This document shows, in pieces, positions 1 to 9,374 of a stretch of 64,000 nucleotides of DNA. Source of the stretch: Pseudonocardiales bacterium (GTDB taxonomy: Bacteria; Actinomycetota; Actinomycetes; Mycobacteriales; Pseudonocardiaceae); assembly GCA_023252195.1 (NCBI GenBank), contig JAHEXI010000009.1, positions 1 to 64,000 of the forward strand. The letters run 5' to 3'. The position numbers and the translations under genes were made by a program. The notes beneath the pieces are model-generated. The model was given only the letters and a program-made list of their open reading frames with translations. It was not told the origin of the DNA and did not search any database. Numbering within the stretch: the first letter of the stretch is position 1; the number at the start of each line of letters is the position of its first letter.

Positions 1-454
1 GAAAGCGTCATCATCGCGCACAACCTCATACTAGCCTTCGATGTAATTCGACCAGGGCGACACTCCACATCCAGCAAATCATTCACCCGAACGAATTAGT
101 TATTAACTTACAGTTACTTAATGCCCAGAGCGGATGTCCCAAGAGACGTCAAACCAGGGTGCTGCCTCTGGTGGCATCAGGAAAGCTTGATTGCCGAAAG
201 TGAGCTCTAGCAGTGCAAATCTGCGCGGCCGCAACTCAGTCTCGGTGATCTTCGCCTTCAGGCGGTGCCGCGAAGAATCAGCCGGAGGGTGGCCTCCGGG
301 GCGTCCCAGTGTGGGAAGTGGCAACAGAGGTCGAACCAGTGCAGCTGCGCATCGACTTTCACTGGTTTCGACCGTAGTGGTAACCGTCGCACGGCAATGT
401 CATGTCACTGTCAGTGACCTTTGCGGAAGCAGCGTCGCAGCGCAGAACCGGCGG
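1..454. other. No gene recognised at left edge
   Basis: I see no convincing coding region. Short open frames here lack a ribosome binding site and recognisable sequence. The segment lies downstream of the leftward APC permease gene and starts at the window edge. Confidence 0.5.
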
Positions 455-2425
455 TCAGCCGCCGACGTGGATGCCGGGACGGCAGGCCGGGTTCTTCTCG
501 ACCTCGCGCAGGATCTCCCGCACGACTGGCGCGGTGTCGCCTCGGCCGAGGATCAGATAACGCAGAAGGTGCCCGATGGGGTTGCCCTCGGCCCATTCGA
601 AGTGGCAGTGCGGACGGACGCCAGTGACGTCTCGCAGCGCGAGCAGGATCGCGGCGATCGCGTTCGGGATGGCGGGGCTCTGGGCGCGTAGCACGCGGTG
701 CCCGTCGACTTCGACGCCGTGGACGGTCAGCACGTCGCTGAAGCTGGAGGGGTCGATGACGTCGATCTCCAGAAACAGCACGTCGGCGGCACCGGGTACT
801 GGGTTCATGGCCCGCTGTGTCGCCTCCTTATCGGCGTACTCGGCGCGGTCACCGGCTTGGCGCTGGTTGGCGACCAGGTGCAATCTGCCGTCGAAGGCCA
901 GCGAGTCGGTGATGAACCTGCGGGCGGCCTCGTCGAACTCGATCCGGTCGGCGCGCAGTTCGGTGCTGCGCGACACCCGGGAGACCAGGGAGATCGCGAT
1001 GATCCCGGCGATGAACACCGCGGAGATCGCGATGCCGTCGGGCTTCTCGATCACGTTGGCGCCCAGCGCGTAGAGCAGCACGATCGTCAGGACTGTGAAT
1101 GCTGCCGCGGCCCAACGTCGTCGGCGCCGCGCCGCGGAGATCGTCACGGCGATCGCACCGGAGACCATCATCGCCAGGATGCCGGTGGCATACGCGCCGG
1201 CTTGGGCGTCGACGTTGGCGCCGAAGACGATGGTGATGGCGATGCTCACGGCGGTGTAGACCAGCACGACCGGGCGCACGGCCCGGCCCCACTCCGGTGC
1301 CATGCCGTAGCCGGGCAGGTAGCGCGGCACGATGTTGATCAGCCCGGCCATCGCGGACGCTCCGGCGAACCACAGGATCAGGATGGTGCTGACGTCATAG
1401 AGGGTCCCGAAGCCGTTGCCGAGCAGATCGTGCGCCAGATAAGCCAGCGCCCGGCCGTTCGCCTGGCCGCCGACCTTGAACTTCTCCGCGGGAATCAGCA
1501 GCGTCGTGACGAAGCTGGTGGCGACCAGGTACCCGCTCATGATCAGCGCGGCGGCCATCAGGAGTTTGCGGGTGTTGCGGATCCGCGACGCCAAGCGTTG
1601 CTCAGCGGTCGCCCCGTCCGCGGCTACCAGTGGCATCATGCTGACGCCCGTCTCGAAACCCGACAATCCCAGCACCAGTAGGGGGAACGCGAGCACAGCC
1701 GGTCCCAGGATGCTGCCCCTTGAAGTGAGTGCGTCGGTCCAGCCGGTCAGCGCGCCCGCCACGGTGAACACGTGGACCAGACCTACGGCCGCCACGATCG
1801 CGTTGAGCAGCAGGAACACCGCGACCAGCGGGATCGCCACGACGACCGCCTCGCGGAACCCGAGCAGGAACACCCCACCCAGGATCAGCAGCAGCACCAC
1901 GGTGATCGCGACGGCGTGGCCCGCCAGGAAGCTCGGCCGGTACGGGTTCTCCAGCAGGTGCACCGTGGCATCCGCCGATGACAGGGTGATCGTGATGATC
2001 CACGATGTGGCGACGAACCCCAGCAGGACCAGCACGAACACTTTGCCCTTCCAGAAGGGCAGCAGGTTCTCCAGCATCGCGATCGAGCCTTGGCCGTGCG
2101 GGCTCTCCCGGGCGACCCGCCGGTACATCGGCAGCATCCCGAACAGCGTCAGCGCCACGATCAGCAGCGTTGCCAGCGGTGAAATCGCGCCCGCGGCCAG
2201 GGCCGCGATCCCGGGCAGGTAGGACAGCGTGGAGAAGTAGTCCACCCCGGTCAGGCACATCACCTTCCACCACGCCTGCGGCGGGGCGTGTCCCTCCACG
2301 GCCTCCCGCCCGACCGGCTGCACCTGGTCGTGCAACAGCCACCGGGCCAGCCCGCGCGACGGAACTCTCGGCCGCACCGGGCTGTCGACACTCGCGGGTA
2401 TCACGAGCTCAGACGCAGAACTCAT
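455..2425 (-). CDS. APC-family amino acid permease
   Basis: This is a polytopic inner-membrane transporter of about 656 residues. It has roughly twelve hydrophobic helices between residues 55 and 490, beginning with a [15 protein letters not shown] segment typical of the amino acid-polyamine-organocation superfamily. A hydrophilic C-terminal domain of about 150 residues follows and is probably cytoplasmic. I chose the internal ATG (protein begins [10 protein letters not shown]) because the longer frame adds a basic, low-hydrophobicity stretch unlike a transporter N-terminus. The substrate cannot be read from sequence; an amino acid is the family expectation. It is divergent from soxR, with a large dyad between the two genes. 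Confidence 0.85.
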   Translation of the reverse strand: MSSASELVIPASVDSPVRPRVPSRGLARWLLHDQVQPVGREAVEGHAPPQAWWKVMCLTGVDYFSTLSYLPGIAALAAGAISPLATLLIVALTLFGMLPMYRRVARESPHGQGSIAMLENLLPFWKGKVFVLVLLGFVATSWIITITLSSADATVHLLENPYRPSFLAGHAVAITVVLLLILGGVFLLGFREAVVVAIPLVAVFLLLNAIVAAVGLVHVFTVAGALTGWTDALTSRGSILGPAVLAFPLLVLGLSGFETGVSMMPLVAADGATAEQRLASRIRNTRKLLMAAALIMSGYLVATSFVTTLLIPAEKFKVGGQANGRALAYLAHDLLGNGFGTLYDVSTILILWFAGASAMAGLINIVPRYLPGYGMAPEWGRAVRPVVLVYTAVSIAITIVFGANVDAQAGAYATGILAMMVSGAIAVTISAARRRRRWAAAAFTVLTIVLLYALGANVIEKPDGIAISAVFIAGIIAISLVSRVSRSTELRADRIEFDEAARRFITDSLAFDGRLHLVANQRQAGDRAEYADKEATQRAMNPVPGAADVLFLEIDVIDPSSFSDVLTVHGVEVDGHRVLRAQSPAIPNAIAAILLALRDVTGVRPHCHFEWAEGNPIGHLLRYLILGRGDTAPVVREILREVEKNPACRPGIHVGG

Positions 2426-2599
2426 CTGCCTAGAATGCCCGCCCGCATCCCCGCGCACGCCACGCGATCCGCGTTCCGGCTCGACCCTGATCGACTGAGC
2501 CACAGATCTCTCCCCGGATGGCTTCCGTCTGAGGTCTTGGTGCAGTACCGACCTGACCTAGGCCAAGTGCCGTAGGTTCGGCGCACTCGCCAAGTGTCA

Positions 2600-2662
2600 T
2601 GATCGCGGTTTGGGAAGAATGACCCGCGGTGACCGCGGTTAATCCTTCCCAAACCGCGATCA
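2600..2662. repeat. Perfect 18-bp inverted repeat with nested dyad
   Basis: TGATCGCGGTTTGGGAAG at 2600-2617 is exactly mirrored at 2645-2662. The loop contains a second dyad, CCGCGGTgACCGCGG. It sits between two divergent gene starts, so a terminator role is unlikely. A dispersed palindromic repeat or a regulatory structure fits better. Confidence 0.8.
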
Positions 2663-2697
2663 CTGGGGCGTAGCCGCCGAGCCCAGGAACGCTCTGA

Positions 2698-2715
2698 CCT
2701 CAACTATCGTTAAGG
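2698..2715. promoter_or_regulatory. SoxR box
   Basis: CCTCAACTATCGTTAAGG is an 18-bp dyad, with six of seven arm positions symmetric. It closely matches the CCTCAAG-N4-CTTGAGG type operators of actinobacterial SoxR. It lies 17 bp upstream of the soxR start codon, which suggests autoregulation. Confidence 0.75.
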
Positions 2716-2732
2716 CCAGCGGAGGAGCAGCC

Positions 2733-3188
2733 ATGGAGGAGCTCACAGTCGGGCAACTCGCCGCGCGCAGCGGTGTGGCGGTCTCGGCGCTGCACTTCTA
2801 TGAGCGCCAAGGCCTGATCAGCAGCCGGCGCACCTCGGGTAACCAGCGCCGCTACAAGCGAGACGTGCTGAGGCGGGTGGCGTTGATTCGCATTGCCCAG
2901 CGAGTCGGGATTCCGTTGGCCGACGTGGCTGCCGTGCTCGTGCTGCTGCCGGATCGCCGCACCCCCACCCGGCAGGACTGGCAACGGATATCCCAACGCT
3001 GGAAGGCTGAGCTTGACCAGCGGATACGGCATCTCCAGCGGCTGCGCGACGACTTCACCGATTGCGTGGGATGTGGCTGCCTGTCCATCGATCGCTGCCG
3101 GTTGGCCAACCCCACTGACCAGCTCGGCGAGCACGGTCCTGGCCCCCGGCGGCTACTCGAGACGGCTCCTCGGCCAGGCCAGCGGTAG
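2733..3188 (+). CDS. soxR: Redox-sensitive MerR-family activator SoxR
   Basis: This 151-residue regulator has an N-terminal MerR winged helix ([20 protein letters not shown]...RTSGNQRRY, residues 5-40), a dimerisation helix, and the cysteine cluster [12 protein letters not shown] near residues 111-122. In SoxR that cluster binds a [2Fe-2S] centre that senses redox-cycling compounds and superoxide. In actinobacteria it usually controls a few export and redox genes. The ATG is preceded by GGAGGAG, and a SoxR box overlaps the promoter. The C-terminal tail overlaps the 3' end of the convergent membrane-protein gene by 36 bp. Family assignment is secure; the regulon here is unknown. Confidence 0.95.
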   Translation: MEELTVGQLAARSGVAVSALHFYERQGLISSRRTSGNQRRYKRDVLRRVALIRIAQRVGIPLADVAAVLVLLPDRRTPTRQDWQRISQRWKAELDQRIRHLQRLRDDFTDCVGCGCLSIDRCRLANPTDQLGEHGPGPRRLLETAPRPGQR

Positions 3189-4148
3189 CGCAGCGGACTT
3201 CAGCACAGCTGTCCCCACGATGACGTAGGTGGCGAGCAGCGCAATGGCGCAGAGGCCGAGGGCTGTCAGCGTCAGTGGGTTGAGCGCCTTGAGCGGCAGC
3301 TGCCGCAACGCCTGGACCAGCAGCAGGGCCATCCCGGCTGCCACGCTGGTCACAGCCAGCGCGATCACCTTCAGCTGGCGGGCACGGGTCATCGCGGTGC
3401 GGGCTAGGAGCACGGCCGGAACGGCGAGCAAGAGCAGTCCGTGAATTGCGATGATGTGCGGCGCAACGAGGTCGCCGCCCTGGGTAGCAGGTCGCAGCAG
3501 ACCGTACTGCGGGCCCACCGTCGCGGCGTCCGGTCCCAGGTAACCGGCTGTTTGCCGGGCGAAACCAGCGCCTACGCCGCCCTGGTACACCCCGCTGTTG
3601 TTGGAGATCATCACGAACCCGATCGCGCACCCCAGCAGGAAGGTGATGACGCCGGCGCAGACTCCGAGCCGGAGGCTGGTGCTGGTGCGGCTGGATCGAA
3701 AGGCCGCGACGAGCAGCACGATGACGCCGATGAGAAAGATCCCGGCGGTGCCCCCGGCGCCGCCGCGCATCAATGCCGCGTCCAGGGCAGTGGTGAAGTT
3801 GTAGTGGCTGGGTACCCCGCGCCAGGCCTGGAATCCGATGATCGCGGTCTCACCGACGCTGAACAGGATCACGGTCGTTCCGATGACGTGCCGCTGCCAC
3901 GCCCGGGTGCGAAGTGCGGGCAGGATGAGGGCGACCGACCACGCTGTCAGCCAACCCGTCTCGGCGAACGTCGCTGGTTTGCGTAGCGACACCGGCCCCG
4001 AGACGGGACCACCGGTGATCACCAGAGCTGCAATGTGCACCACCATGGTGACGAGCAGGACGGTGCCGATCACCCACAAGACCCTTGGCCATCCGGTCGG
4101 CACGCCCACGGTGGTGGCTGACCGGATCTTCCCTGCGGCTACTGCCAT
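3153..4148 (-). CDS. Polytopic membrane protein of unknown function
   Basis: This 331-residue integral membrane protein has about eight hydrophobic helices, with short charged loops and a GVPSHYN motif in the middle. I do not recognise a catalytic motif; it resembles uncharacterised actinobacterial membrane proteins found beside MarR regulators. The chosen ATG has AAGGAGG six bases upstream, which a longer frame would place inside the coding sequence. It is divergent from the MarR gene across a 110-bp region with palindromes, so repression by that MarR is likely. A transport or efflux role is only a guess. Confidence 0.75.
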   Translation of the reverse strand: MAVAAGKIRSATTVGVPTGWPRVLWVIGTVLLVTMVVHIAALVITGGPVSGPVSLRKPATFAETGWLTAWSVALILPALRTRAWQRHVIGTTVILFSVGETAIIGFQAWRGVPSHYNFTTALDAALMRGGAGGTAGIFLIGVIVLLVAAFRSSRTSTSLRLGVCAGVITFLLGCAIGFVMISNNSGVYQGGVGAGFARQTAGYLGPDAATVGPQYGLLRPATQGGDLVAPHIIAIHGLLLLAVPAVLLARTAMTRARQLKVIALAVTSVAAGMALLLVQALRQLPLKALNPLTLTALGLCAIALLATYVIVGTAVLKSAALPLAWPRSRLE

Positions 4149-4201
4149 CACCGGCCTCCTTCCCGCCAGAGCACTGTGCTGGCGCATCTAGTAAACCTAG
4201 C

Positions 4202-4237
4202 AATCGAACGATTAGAAATCAATGGATTAGATATCTA
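4202..4237. promoter_or_regulatory. Putative MarR operators in divergent promoter region
   Basis: Two short palindromes, AATCGAACGATT (4202-4213) and TAGATATCTA (4228-4237), lie in an AT-rich stretch between the membrane protein and the MarR gene. The position and symmetry fit autoregulatory MarR binding sites. No experimental motif is known to me for this protein. Confidence 0.5.
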
Positions 4238-4259
4238 TCGGTTGTGCTATTGTTGATCT

Positions 4260-4700
4260 ATGCCGCCGCCCGTCCGCCCGCCGATCGGTTTGAAGCTCGC
4301 GCGTACCGCGAAGGCCGTCAGCGCAGCTTTCGACGACGCGCTGACCGCGGCCGGCGGATCACTGCCCATCTGGCTGATCCTCATCTCGCTGAAGACCCAG
4401 CGGCTGGGCAACCAGCGCGAACTGGCCGAAGCGGTGGGGATCCAGGGCGCGACGTTGACCCACCACCTCAACGCCATGGAGTCGGCCGGGCTGCTCACTC
4501 GCCGACGCCATCCGGATAACCGTCGCATCCACATCGTGGAACCCTCCGAGGCGGGGGATGCGATGTTCCATCGCCTGCGTACCGCCGCCGTCGCCTTCGA
4601 CCAGGGGCTGCGGGCCGGCGTCACCGCCGACGAGATAGCCGTCCTAGAGCAACTCCTCGACCGCGTGCACCACAATGTCACTGCCGCACCGTCGGGCTAG
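4260..4700 (+). CDS. MarR-family transcriptional regulator
   Basis: This 146-residue protein has a central winged helix-turn-helix (NQRELAEAVGIQGATLTHHLNAMESAGLLTRRRHPDNRRIHIVEPSEAG, residues 45-95) flanked by helices that form the MarR dimer interface. The wing motif RRRHPDNRR is characteristic. Such proteins are ligand-released repressors of adjacent efflux or enzyme genes. The divergent membrane-protein gene is the obvious target. No cysteine that would suggest an oxidation switch stands out. Confidence 0.9.
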   Translation: MPPPVRPPIGLKLARTAKAVSAAFDDALTAAGGSLPIWLILISLKTQRLGNQRELAEAVGIQGATLTHHLNAMESAGLLTRRRHPDNRRIHIVEPSEAGDAMFHRLRTAAVAFDQGLRAGVTADEIAVLEQLLDRVHHNVTAAPSG

Positions 4701-4773
4701 CCCGACGACCCTGACGTGAGCGTTGTTTGGGTACAGCGACAGCGCTTTGACTTCGCAGGGGTGGTGCCGGGTG

Positions 4774-4787
4774 AGCGCGTGCGCGCT
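4774..4787. promoter_or_regulatory. Putative LacI-type operator
   Basis: AGCGCGTGCGCGCT is a perfect 14-bp palindrome with a CG-rich centre, as is common for LacI-family operators. It lies 12 bp before the ATG of the LacI-like gene. Autorepression is inferred. Confidence 0.5.
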
Positions 4788-4798
4788 ACCGTCGGTTC

Positions 4799-5881
4799 AT
4801 GGCGCGATCTGTGCGGAGCCGCCGGACCGCGACCATGGCTGCACTGGCGGCGGAGCTCGGAGTGTCCCGCACCACAGTGTCCAACGCCTACAACCGGCCC
4901 GATCAGCTATCCCCCGAGCTGCGCGAACGGGTTCTGGACGCGGCCCGGCGGTTGGGCTACCCGGGCCCGGATCCGGTGGCCCGGTCGCTGCGCACCCGCC
5001 AGGCCGGGGCGGTGGGCCTGCTGCTCACCGAGGCGTTGTCCTACGCCTTTCAGGATCCCGCTGCGATCAGGTTCCTCGAGGGACTGGCGATCGCCTGCGG
5101 GGATGCCGGCCGGGGATTGCTGCTGGTTCCGGCGAGCCCGGACGCTGACGACGGGAAGCCGGCTGCCACCGTGCACCGGGCTGCGGTGGACGGCTTCGTC
5201 GTGTACTCAGTACCTGATGATGACCCCAGCCTGGCCGCGGTGCTGCAGCGGCCGCTGCCCATCGTGGTGTGCGACCAGCCCCACATCGAGGGCGTCGATC
5301 ACGTCGGGATCGACGATCGGGCGGCGATGCGCAGCCTCGGTGCCTACCTGATCGGGCTGGGCCACCGCCGGATCGGCGTGGTGTGCATGCGCCTGGGGAG
5401 CGACCGCCTTCATGGGTTCGCCGACGTTCAGCGGCAGCAAAGCGCGCGCTTCCACGTGCAGCGGGAGCGTCTGGCCGGGCTATCCGACGCATTTGGGGCG
5501 GCGCTGCTGGACTGGAATGTCGTCCCCGTAGCGGAGCGGTTGGACCACACCATCCGCTCGGGTGCCTCGGCGACCAGCGAGCTGTTGGACAGCGACTCGA
5601 CGTTGACCGCGATCGTATGCACCTCCGACATTCTCGCGCTCGGGGCGTTGCGCGAGATCCGCCGGCGGGGACGACGGGTCCCGGAGGATCTCACCGTCAC
5701 TGGCTTCGACGGGGTGCTCGAGGCTGAGCGGGCCGGGTTGACCACGGTGGCGCAGCCGGTGCTGGAGAAGGGCCGGGCGGCTGGGCAGCTACTGCTGGAC
5801 CGCTCCCAGCCCACCAGCCGCACCATCATGCTTCCCACCGAGTTGCTGGTGCGCACAACCAGCGGGCCTGCGACCTCGTGA
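4799..5881 (+). CDS. LacI-family transcriptional regulator
   Basis: The protein has 360 residues. The N-terminal DNA-binding domain ([43 protein letters not shown], residues 12-55) contains the helix-turn-helix and hinge. A periplasmic-binding-protein-like effector domain follows, ending with the typical [22 protein letters not shown] segment. Effector domains of this type bind sugars or nucleosides, but the ligand is not evident. Its 3' end overlaps the convergent otsA frame by about 93 bp. A local link to trehalose synthesis is conceivable but not shown. Confidence 0.9.
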   Translation: MARSVRSRRTATMAALAAELGVSRTTVSNAYNRPDQLSPELRERVLDAARRLGYPGPDPVARSLRTRQAGAVGLLLTEALSYAFQDPAAIRFLEGLAIACGDAGRGLLLVPASPDADDGKPAATVHRAAVDGFVVYSVPDDDPSLAAVLQRPLPIVVCDQPHIEGVDHVGIDDRAAMRSLGAYLIGLGHRRIGVVCMRLGSDRLHGFADVQRQQSARFHVQRERLAGLSDAFGAALLDWNVVPVAERLDHTIRSGASATSELLDSDSTLTAIVCTSDILALGALREIRRRGRRVPEDLTVTGFDGVLEAERAGLTTVAQPVLEKGRAAGQLLLDRSQPTSRTIMLPTELLVRTTSGPATS

Positions 5882-7321
5882 GGTTTCCTGGCCGCCCAAG
5901 GCGGCCAGGAAACCCCCAGCCCAGCGCTGCACATCGTGGGTCATCACCTGCCGATGCAGTGCCCGCATCCGCCTGCGTTCCTCGTCGGGCTCGACGGTGA
6001 TGGCCGCATCGATGGCGTTCTTGATGCCGTCGAGGTCATGCGGGTTGACCAGGAACGCGCTGGTCAGCTCAGCCGCCGCGCCGGTGAACTCGGACAGCAC
6101 CAGGGCTCCGGTGAGGTCGTGGCGGCAAGCCACGTACTCCTTAGCCACCAGGTTCATCCCGTCGCGCACTGGGGTGACGAGCATGACGTCTGCCGCCACG
6201 AAGATCGCGGTCAGCTCGTCACGCGGGATCGATTGGTGCAGGTAGTGCACCGCAGGGTGACCGATCCGGCCGAATTCGCCGTTGATCCAGCTGACGGCTT
6301 GTTCGATGTTGTGGCGCATGCGCTGGTAGTGCTCCACCCGTTCGCGTGACGGGGTGGCCAGCTGCACCATGACGACGTCGTCGACCGAGATTCGACCTTC
6401 GGCATACAGCTCTCCGACGGCGCGAAGTCGCACGTCGATGCCCTTGGTGTAGTCCAGCCGGTCAACTCCGAGCAAGATCGTTACCGGGTTGCCCAGCTCG
6501 GCGCGGATCTCCGCGGCGCGTTGCTGGATCGGCCGGCTGCGGGCCTGCCTGTCCAGCGCGGTGGAGTCGATGGAGATCGGAAAGGCGCCGACCCGGACGG
6601 TCCGATCCCCGAGGTGGACCTGGCCGGGCCTGGTGCCCATCCCGACCGCGCTTTTGGTCGCCGACACCCCGGCCAGCCGGCGCGCCAGAAACAGGAAGTT
6701 CTCCGCGCCACCGGGCAGCTGGAAACCGACCAGATCAGCGCCGAGCAGGCCCCGGATCAGCTCGGTGCGCCAAGGCAGCTGCATGAACAGCTCCACCGGC
6801 GGGAACGGAATGTGCAGGAAGAACCCGATCCGCAGGTCCGGCCGCATCTCTCGGAGCAGCCGAGGCACCAGCTGCAGCTGGTAGTCCTGCACCCATACCG
6901 TCGCCCCGTCGCCCGCGATCTTGGCGGTGGCGGCGGCGAATCGCTCGTTGACCTCCTGGTAGGTGTTCCACCAGCGCCGGTGGAACACCGGGGGAGCTAC
7001 CACGTCGTGGTAAAGCGGCCACAGCGTCGCGTTGGAGAAGCCCTCGTAGTAATCGGTAATCTCCGCTTGGGACAGCGTCACCGGATGCAGGGTGAGGTCC
7101 TCGTCGACGATCGGCTCCACGTCGACATCGGGCACGCCGGGCCAACCGACCCACGCGGCGCGGCGCGAGCGCAGCAGCGGATCCAGCGCGGTGACCAGTC
7201 CGCCGGGGCTTGACTTCCACCGCTGCGTGCCGTCGGGCAGCCGTTCCAGGTCCACCGGCAGCCTGTTGGCGACCACCACGAAGTCCGCCGCGGTGGTCGC
7301 GGTGCTCGTGGTGTCGGTCAC
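5789..7321 (-). CDS. otsA: Trehalose-6-phosphate synthase (GT20)
   Basis: This 510-residue cytoplasmic glycosyltransferase joins UDP-glucose and glucose-6-phosphate to make trehalose-6-phosphate, an osmoprotectant and precursor in actinobacteria. Visible signatures are VVANRLPVD near residue 16, [21 protein letters not shown], the [13 protein letters not shown] segment, [12 protein letters not shown], and ...[12 protein letters not shown] near the C-terminus. The last 35 or so residues (after FLAALGG) are low-complexity and read through a terminator hairpin and the antisense end of the LacI gene. This suggests that an ancestral stop codon was lost. Core domains appear complete, so activity is expected. 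Confidence 0.95.
   Translation of the reverse strand: MTDTTSTATTAADFVVVANRLPVDLERLPDGTQRWKSSPGGLVTALDPLLRSRRAAWVGWPGVPDVDVEPIVDEDLTLHPVTLSQAEITDYYEGFSNATLWPLYHDVVAPPVFHRRWWNTYQEVNERFAAATAKIAGDGATVWVQDYQLQLVPRLLREMRPDLRIGFFLHIPFPPVELFMQLPWRTELIRGLLGADLVGFQLPGGAENFLFLARRLAGVSATKSAVGMGTRPGQVHLGDRTVRVGAFPISIDSTALDRQARSRPIQQRAAEIRAELGNPVTILLGVDRLDYTKGIDVRLRAVGELYAEGRISVDDVVMVQLATPSRERVEHYQRMRHNIEQAVSWINGEFGRIGHPAVHYLHQSIPRDELTAIFVAADVMLVTPVRDGMNLVAKEYVACRHDLTGALVLSEFTGAAAELTSAFLVNPHDLDGIKNAIDAAITVEPDEERRRMRALHRQVMTHDVQRWAGGFLAALGGQETSRGRRPAGCAHQQLGGKHDGAAGGLGAVQQ
5882..5914. terminator. Hairpin terminator after the LacI-like gene
   Basis: This is a perfect 15-bp stem (GGTTTCCTGGCCGCC, loop CAA, reverse complement). 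It starts one base after the LacI stop codon and lacks a U-tract, as is common in actinobacteria. It lies within the 3' coding part of the opposite-strand otsA gene and could act on both transcripts. Confidence 0.75.
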
Positions 7322-7373
7322 CGGTTAGCCTCCTTGTCGCACACCGGGTGCGCTTACCATCATCTTCGCACCC

Positions 7374-7449
7374 GCCGGCGTAGCTCAACTGGCAGAGCAA
7401 CCGCCTTGTAAGCGGTAGGTTCGGGGTTCGAGTCCCCGCGTCGGCTCCA
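7374..7449 (+). tRNA. tRNA-Thr(TGT)
   Basis: This is a full cloverleaf. The acceptor arm GCCGGCG pairs with CGTCGGC, the D-arm is TAGCTCAACTGGCAGAGCA, the anticodon stem-loop CCGCCTTGTAAGCGG has anticodon TGT, the T-arm is GGGGTTCGAGTCCCC, and CCA is encoded. Its 3' part is the integration site of the downstream element, which preserves a functional gene at the left end. Confidence 0.95.
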
Positions 7450-7451
7450 CT
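7397..7451 (+). repeat. attL: 55-bp att core within tRNA-Thr
   Basis: These 55 bp are identical to 44629-44683, covering the anticodon arm to two bases past CCA. The integrase gene begins 80 bp downstream. This is the left junction of the integrated element. Confidence 0.93.
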
Positions 7452-7530
7452 TTGACCTGCTATTACTGTGTATCCTAGCGATCAATAGTGGATCACTGCC
7501 AATCAAACTGACGGCGAGTACGCTGCTGTA

Positions 7531-8862
7531 GTGAAAAAAGACACCGGTAACCGGCGCGAGAGTGGATCAATCCGTCGGCGTGGCAACTCGCTCCAGGTGC
7601 TCGTCTACGCCGGCCTCGATCCGCTCACCGGCAAGCGGCTCTACCTGTCCGAATCGACGACCGACGAGGCCGAGGCAACGCGGATCCTGAACCGCTTTCG
7701 GGCTGAGGTCGACGCACAGCGGAACGCCCGGACCAAGGCGACGCTGGGTGCGGCAATCGACGCGTGGCTCCGGATCCATGAGGTCGAGGAAAACACCCGG
7801 CAGGGCTATGAGGCCTATGCGCGGAACCACGTCAAGCCTGCGCTCGGCGATGTGCCCGTCGGCAAAGTCACTGCGAGGGTTCTTGAGGAGTTCTACGCTG
7901 AGTTGCGCCGGTGCAGTATGAGGTGCGACGGTCGACCAGCTGTCGACCACCGGACTGACAGGCCGCACGAGTGCCGCGTCGTCCGGCACCGTTGGCCACC
8001 CGGGCGCCGGCCCGCCGGTGGGCATCCCCCACACGACTGCTCCGTGGTCGGTTGCCCGGTCATCGAGTGTCCGCCGCACCGGTGTAAGCCACTGTCCGCG
8101 ACAACGATCAGACATATCCACTTCGAGATAAGTGCCGCACTGTCGGCGGCGGTCCGTTGGGATTGGATCAAAACCAACCCTGCTGAGGTCGCGAAGAAAC
8201 CGCGACAGCCGATCCCACAACCGAATCCGCCGACGGTCGAGCAGGCCGGCCGGATCGCCGCCGCCGCATGGGAACAAGACGAGAGCTGGGGCACCTTCGT
8301 CTGGTTGGTGATGGTCACTGGCATGCGGCGCGCTGAAGTGCTCGCACTCCGGTGGCCCGATGTCGATCTCAAGACCGGCAAGCTGACCGTCCGGCGCAAC
8401 TATGTGCGTCTCAAGGGCAGAGGTATCGAGAAGGACACCAAGACACATCAGATGCGCCGGATCTCCCTCGACCCGGCAACCATCGAGGTGCTGACCGAAC
8501 ATCGCGCCCGGTATGAATCAATTGTACGTACACTCGGTCAGGAACCGACCAGCCAAGCGTTCCTATTCTCCCACGAGCCAACCCACGCCCGGCCCTACGA
8601 CCCGGACGCCGTTTCCCATCGCTACATCAACATGTGCGCCAAGATCGGTATCGACAGCCATCTGCACGCCCTCCGGCACTACTCAGCGACCGAGTTGCTT
8701 ACTGCCGGTGTCGATCTTCGCACCGTAGCCGGCCGGCTCGGCCATGGCGGCGGCGGCGCCACCACATTGAGGGTCTATGCAGCTTGGGTCGGCGAATCCG
8801 ACCGGCGAGCAGCCGAGATCCTCGGCAGTCGTCTCCAGCGGCCCCATCCTCCTTCTCCATAA
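7531..8862 (+). CDS. int: Tyrosine-type site-specific integrase
   Basis: The protein has 443 residues and starts with GTG. An N-terminal arm-type region (SIRRRGNSLQVLVYAG) is followed by a SAM-like core-binding domain and the catalytic domain with TGMRRAEVLALRW (catalytic Arg), HALRHYSA (HxxR), LGHGG and the nucleophile in RVYAAW. Between the core-binding and catalytic domains is an unusual insertion of about 60 residues rich in Cys and His (MRCDG...PHECRVV...HDCSVVGCPVIECPPHRCKPLS, roughly residues 130-190). It could bind zinc. Similar insertions occur in actinomycete element integrases. The gene lies directly downstream of attL and very likely recombines the tRNA-Thr sites. Confidence 0.95.
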   Translation: MKKDTGNRRESGSIRRRGNSLQVLVYAGLDPLTGKRLYLSESTTDEAEATRILNRFRAEVDAQRNARTKATLGAAIDAWLRIHEVEENTRQGYEAYARNHVKPALGDVPVGKVTARVLEEFYAELRRCSMRCDGRPAVDHRTDRPHECRVVRHRWPPGRRPAGGHPPHDCSVVGCPVIECPPHRCKPLSATTIRHIHFEISAALSAAVRWDWIKTNPAEVAKKPRQPIPQPNPPTVEQAGRIAAAAWEQDESWGTFVWLVMVTGMRRAEVLALRWPDVDLKTGKLTVRRNYVRLKGRGIEKDTKTHQMRRISLDPATIEVLTEHRARYESIVRTLGQEPTSQAFLFSHEPTHARPYDPDAVSHRYINMCAKIGIDSHLHALRHYSATELLTAGVDLRTVAGRLGHGGGGATTLRVYAAWVGESDRRAAEILGSRLQRPHPPSP

Positions 8863-9374
8863 GACACCGGCACATTGTCATACAGCGGAGTCACAAGCCA
8901 ATGTGCCTCTCGTTCCGGAGGGCCGCACGGATCGGGAGTAAACGGCTGGACGGGTCAGGGAGCGCGCCGAGTTGTGGACCATCTGTGGACATCGTGCGAT
9001 GCCAGAGCAGCGCGGCCGAGTTAGACGCAAGCCCAGATCGGGTGTCTGATCCGGTGTCGGTTGGTGAGGACTTTCCATTACGTCTTTCAAGCCGGGCCGA
9101 CAAGGCAAAGTCGATCACACGGTCACTGACGGAACATGGAGGGAACATGCTCTCCAACAACCACCAACATCAGGACGCCCTACCTAGCATAGATCCCCAG
9201 CTACCGACGCATAGGCTTCGTCTATCCGATACTGAGCAGTGGCTGGGAGCCGCCTTCACACCGAGGGGATCGGTCGGGGGGCCGCTGCCCAGCGTCAGTC
9301 AGCAAAAAGTCATCGAATTCGGTATACTGGCCTGCGGTCGCGGATCGAGCAGCGAATCCATTGCCGCGCGGCCA
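8863..9374. other. Non-coding gap after integrase
   Basis: No convincing gene. The 3' part (about 9100-9150, including CATGGAGGGAACA) resembles 11680-11722 in front of the restriction-modification gene. This hints at a short duplicated leader-like segment. Confidence 0.35.
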
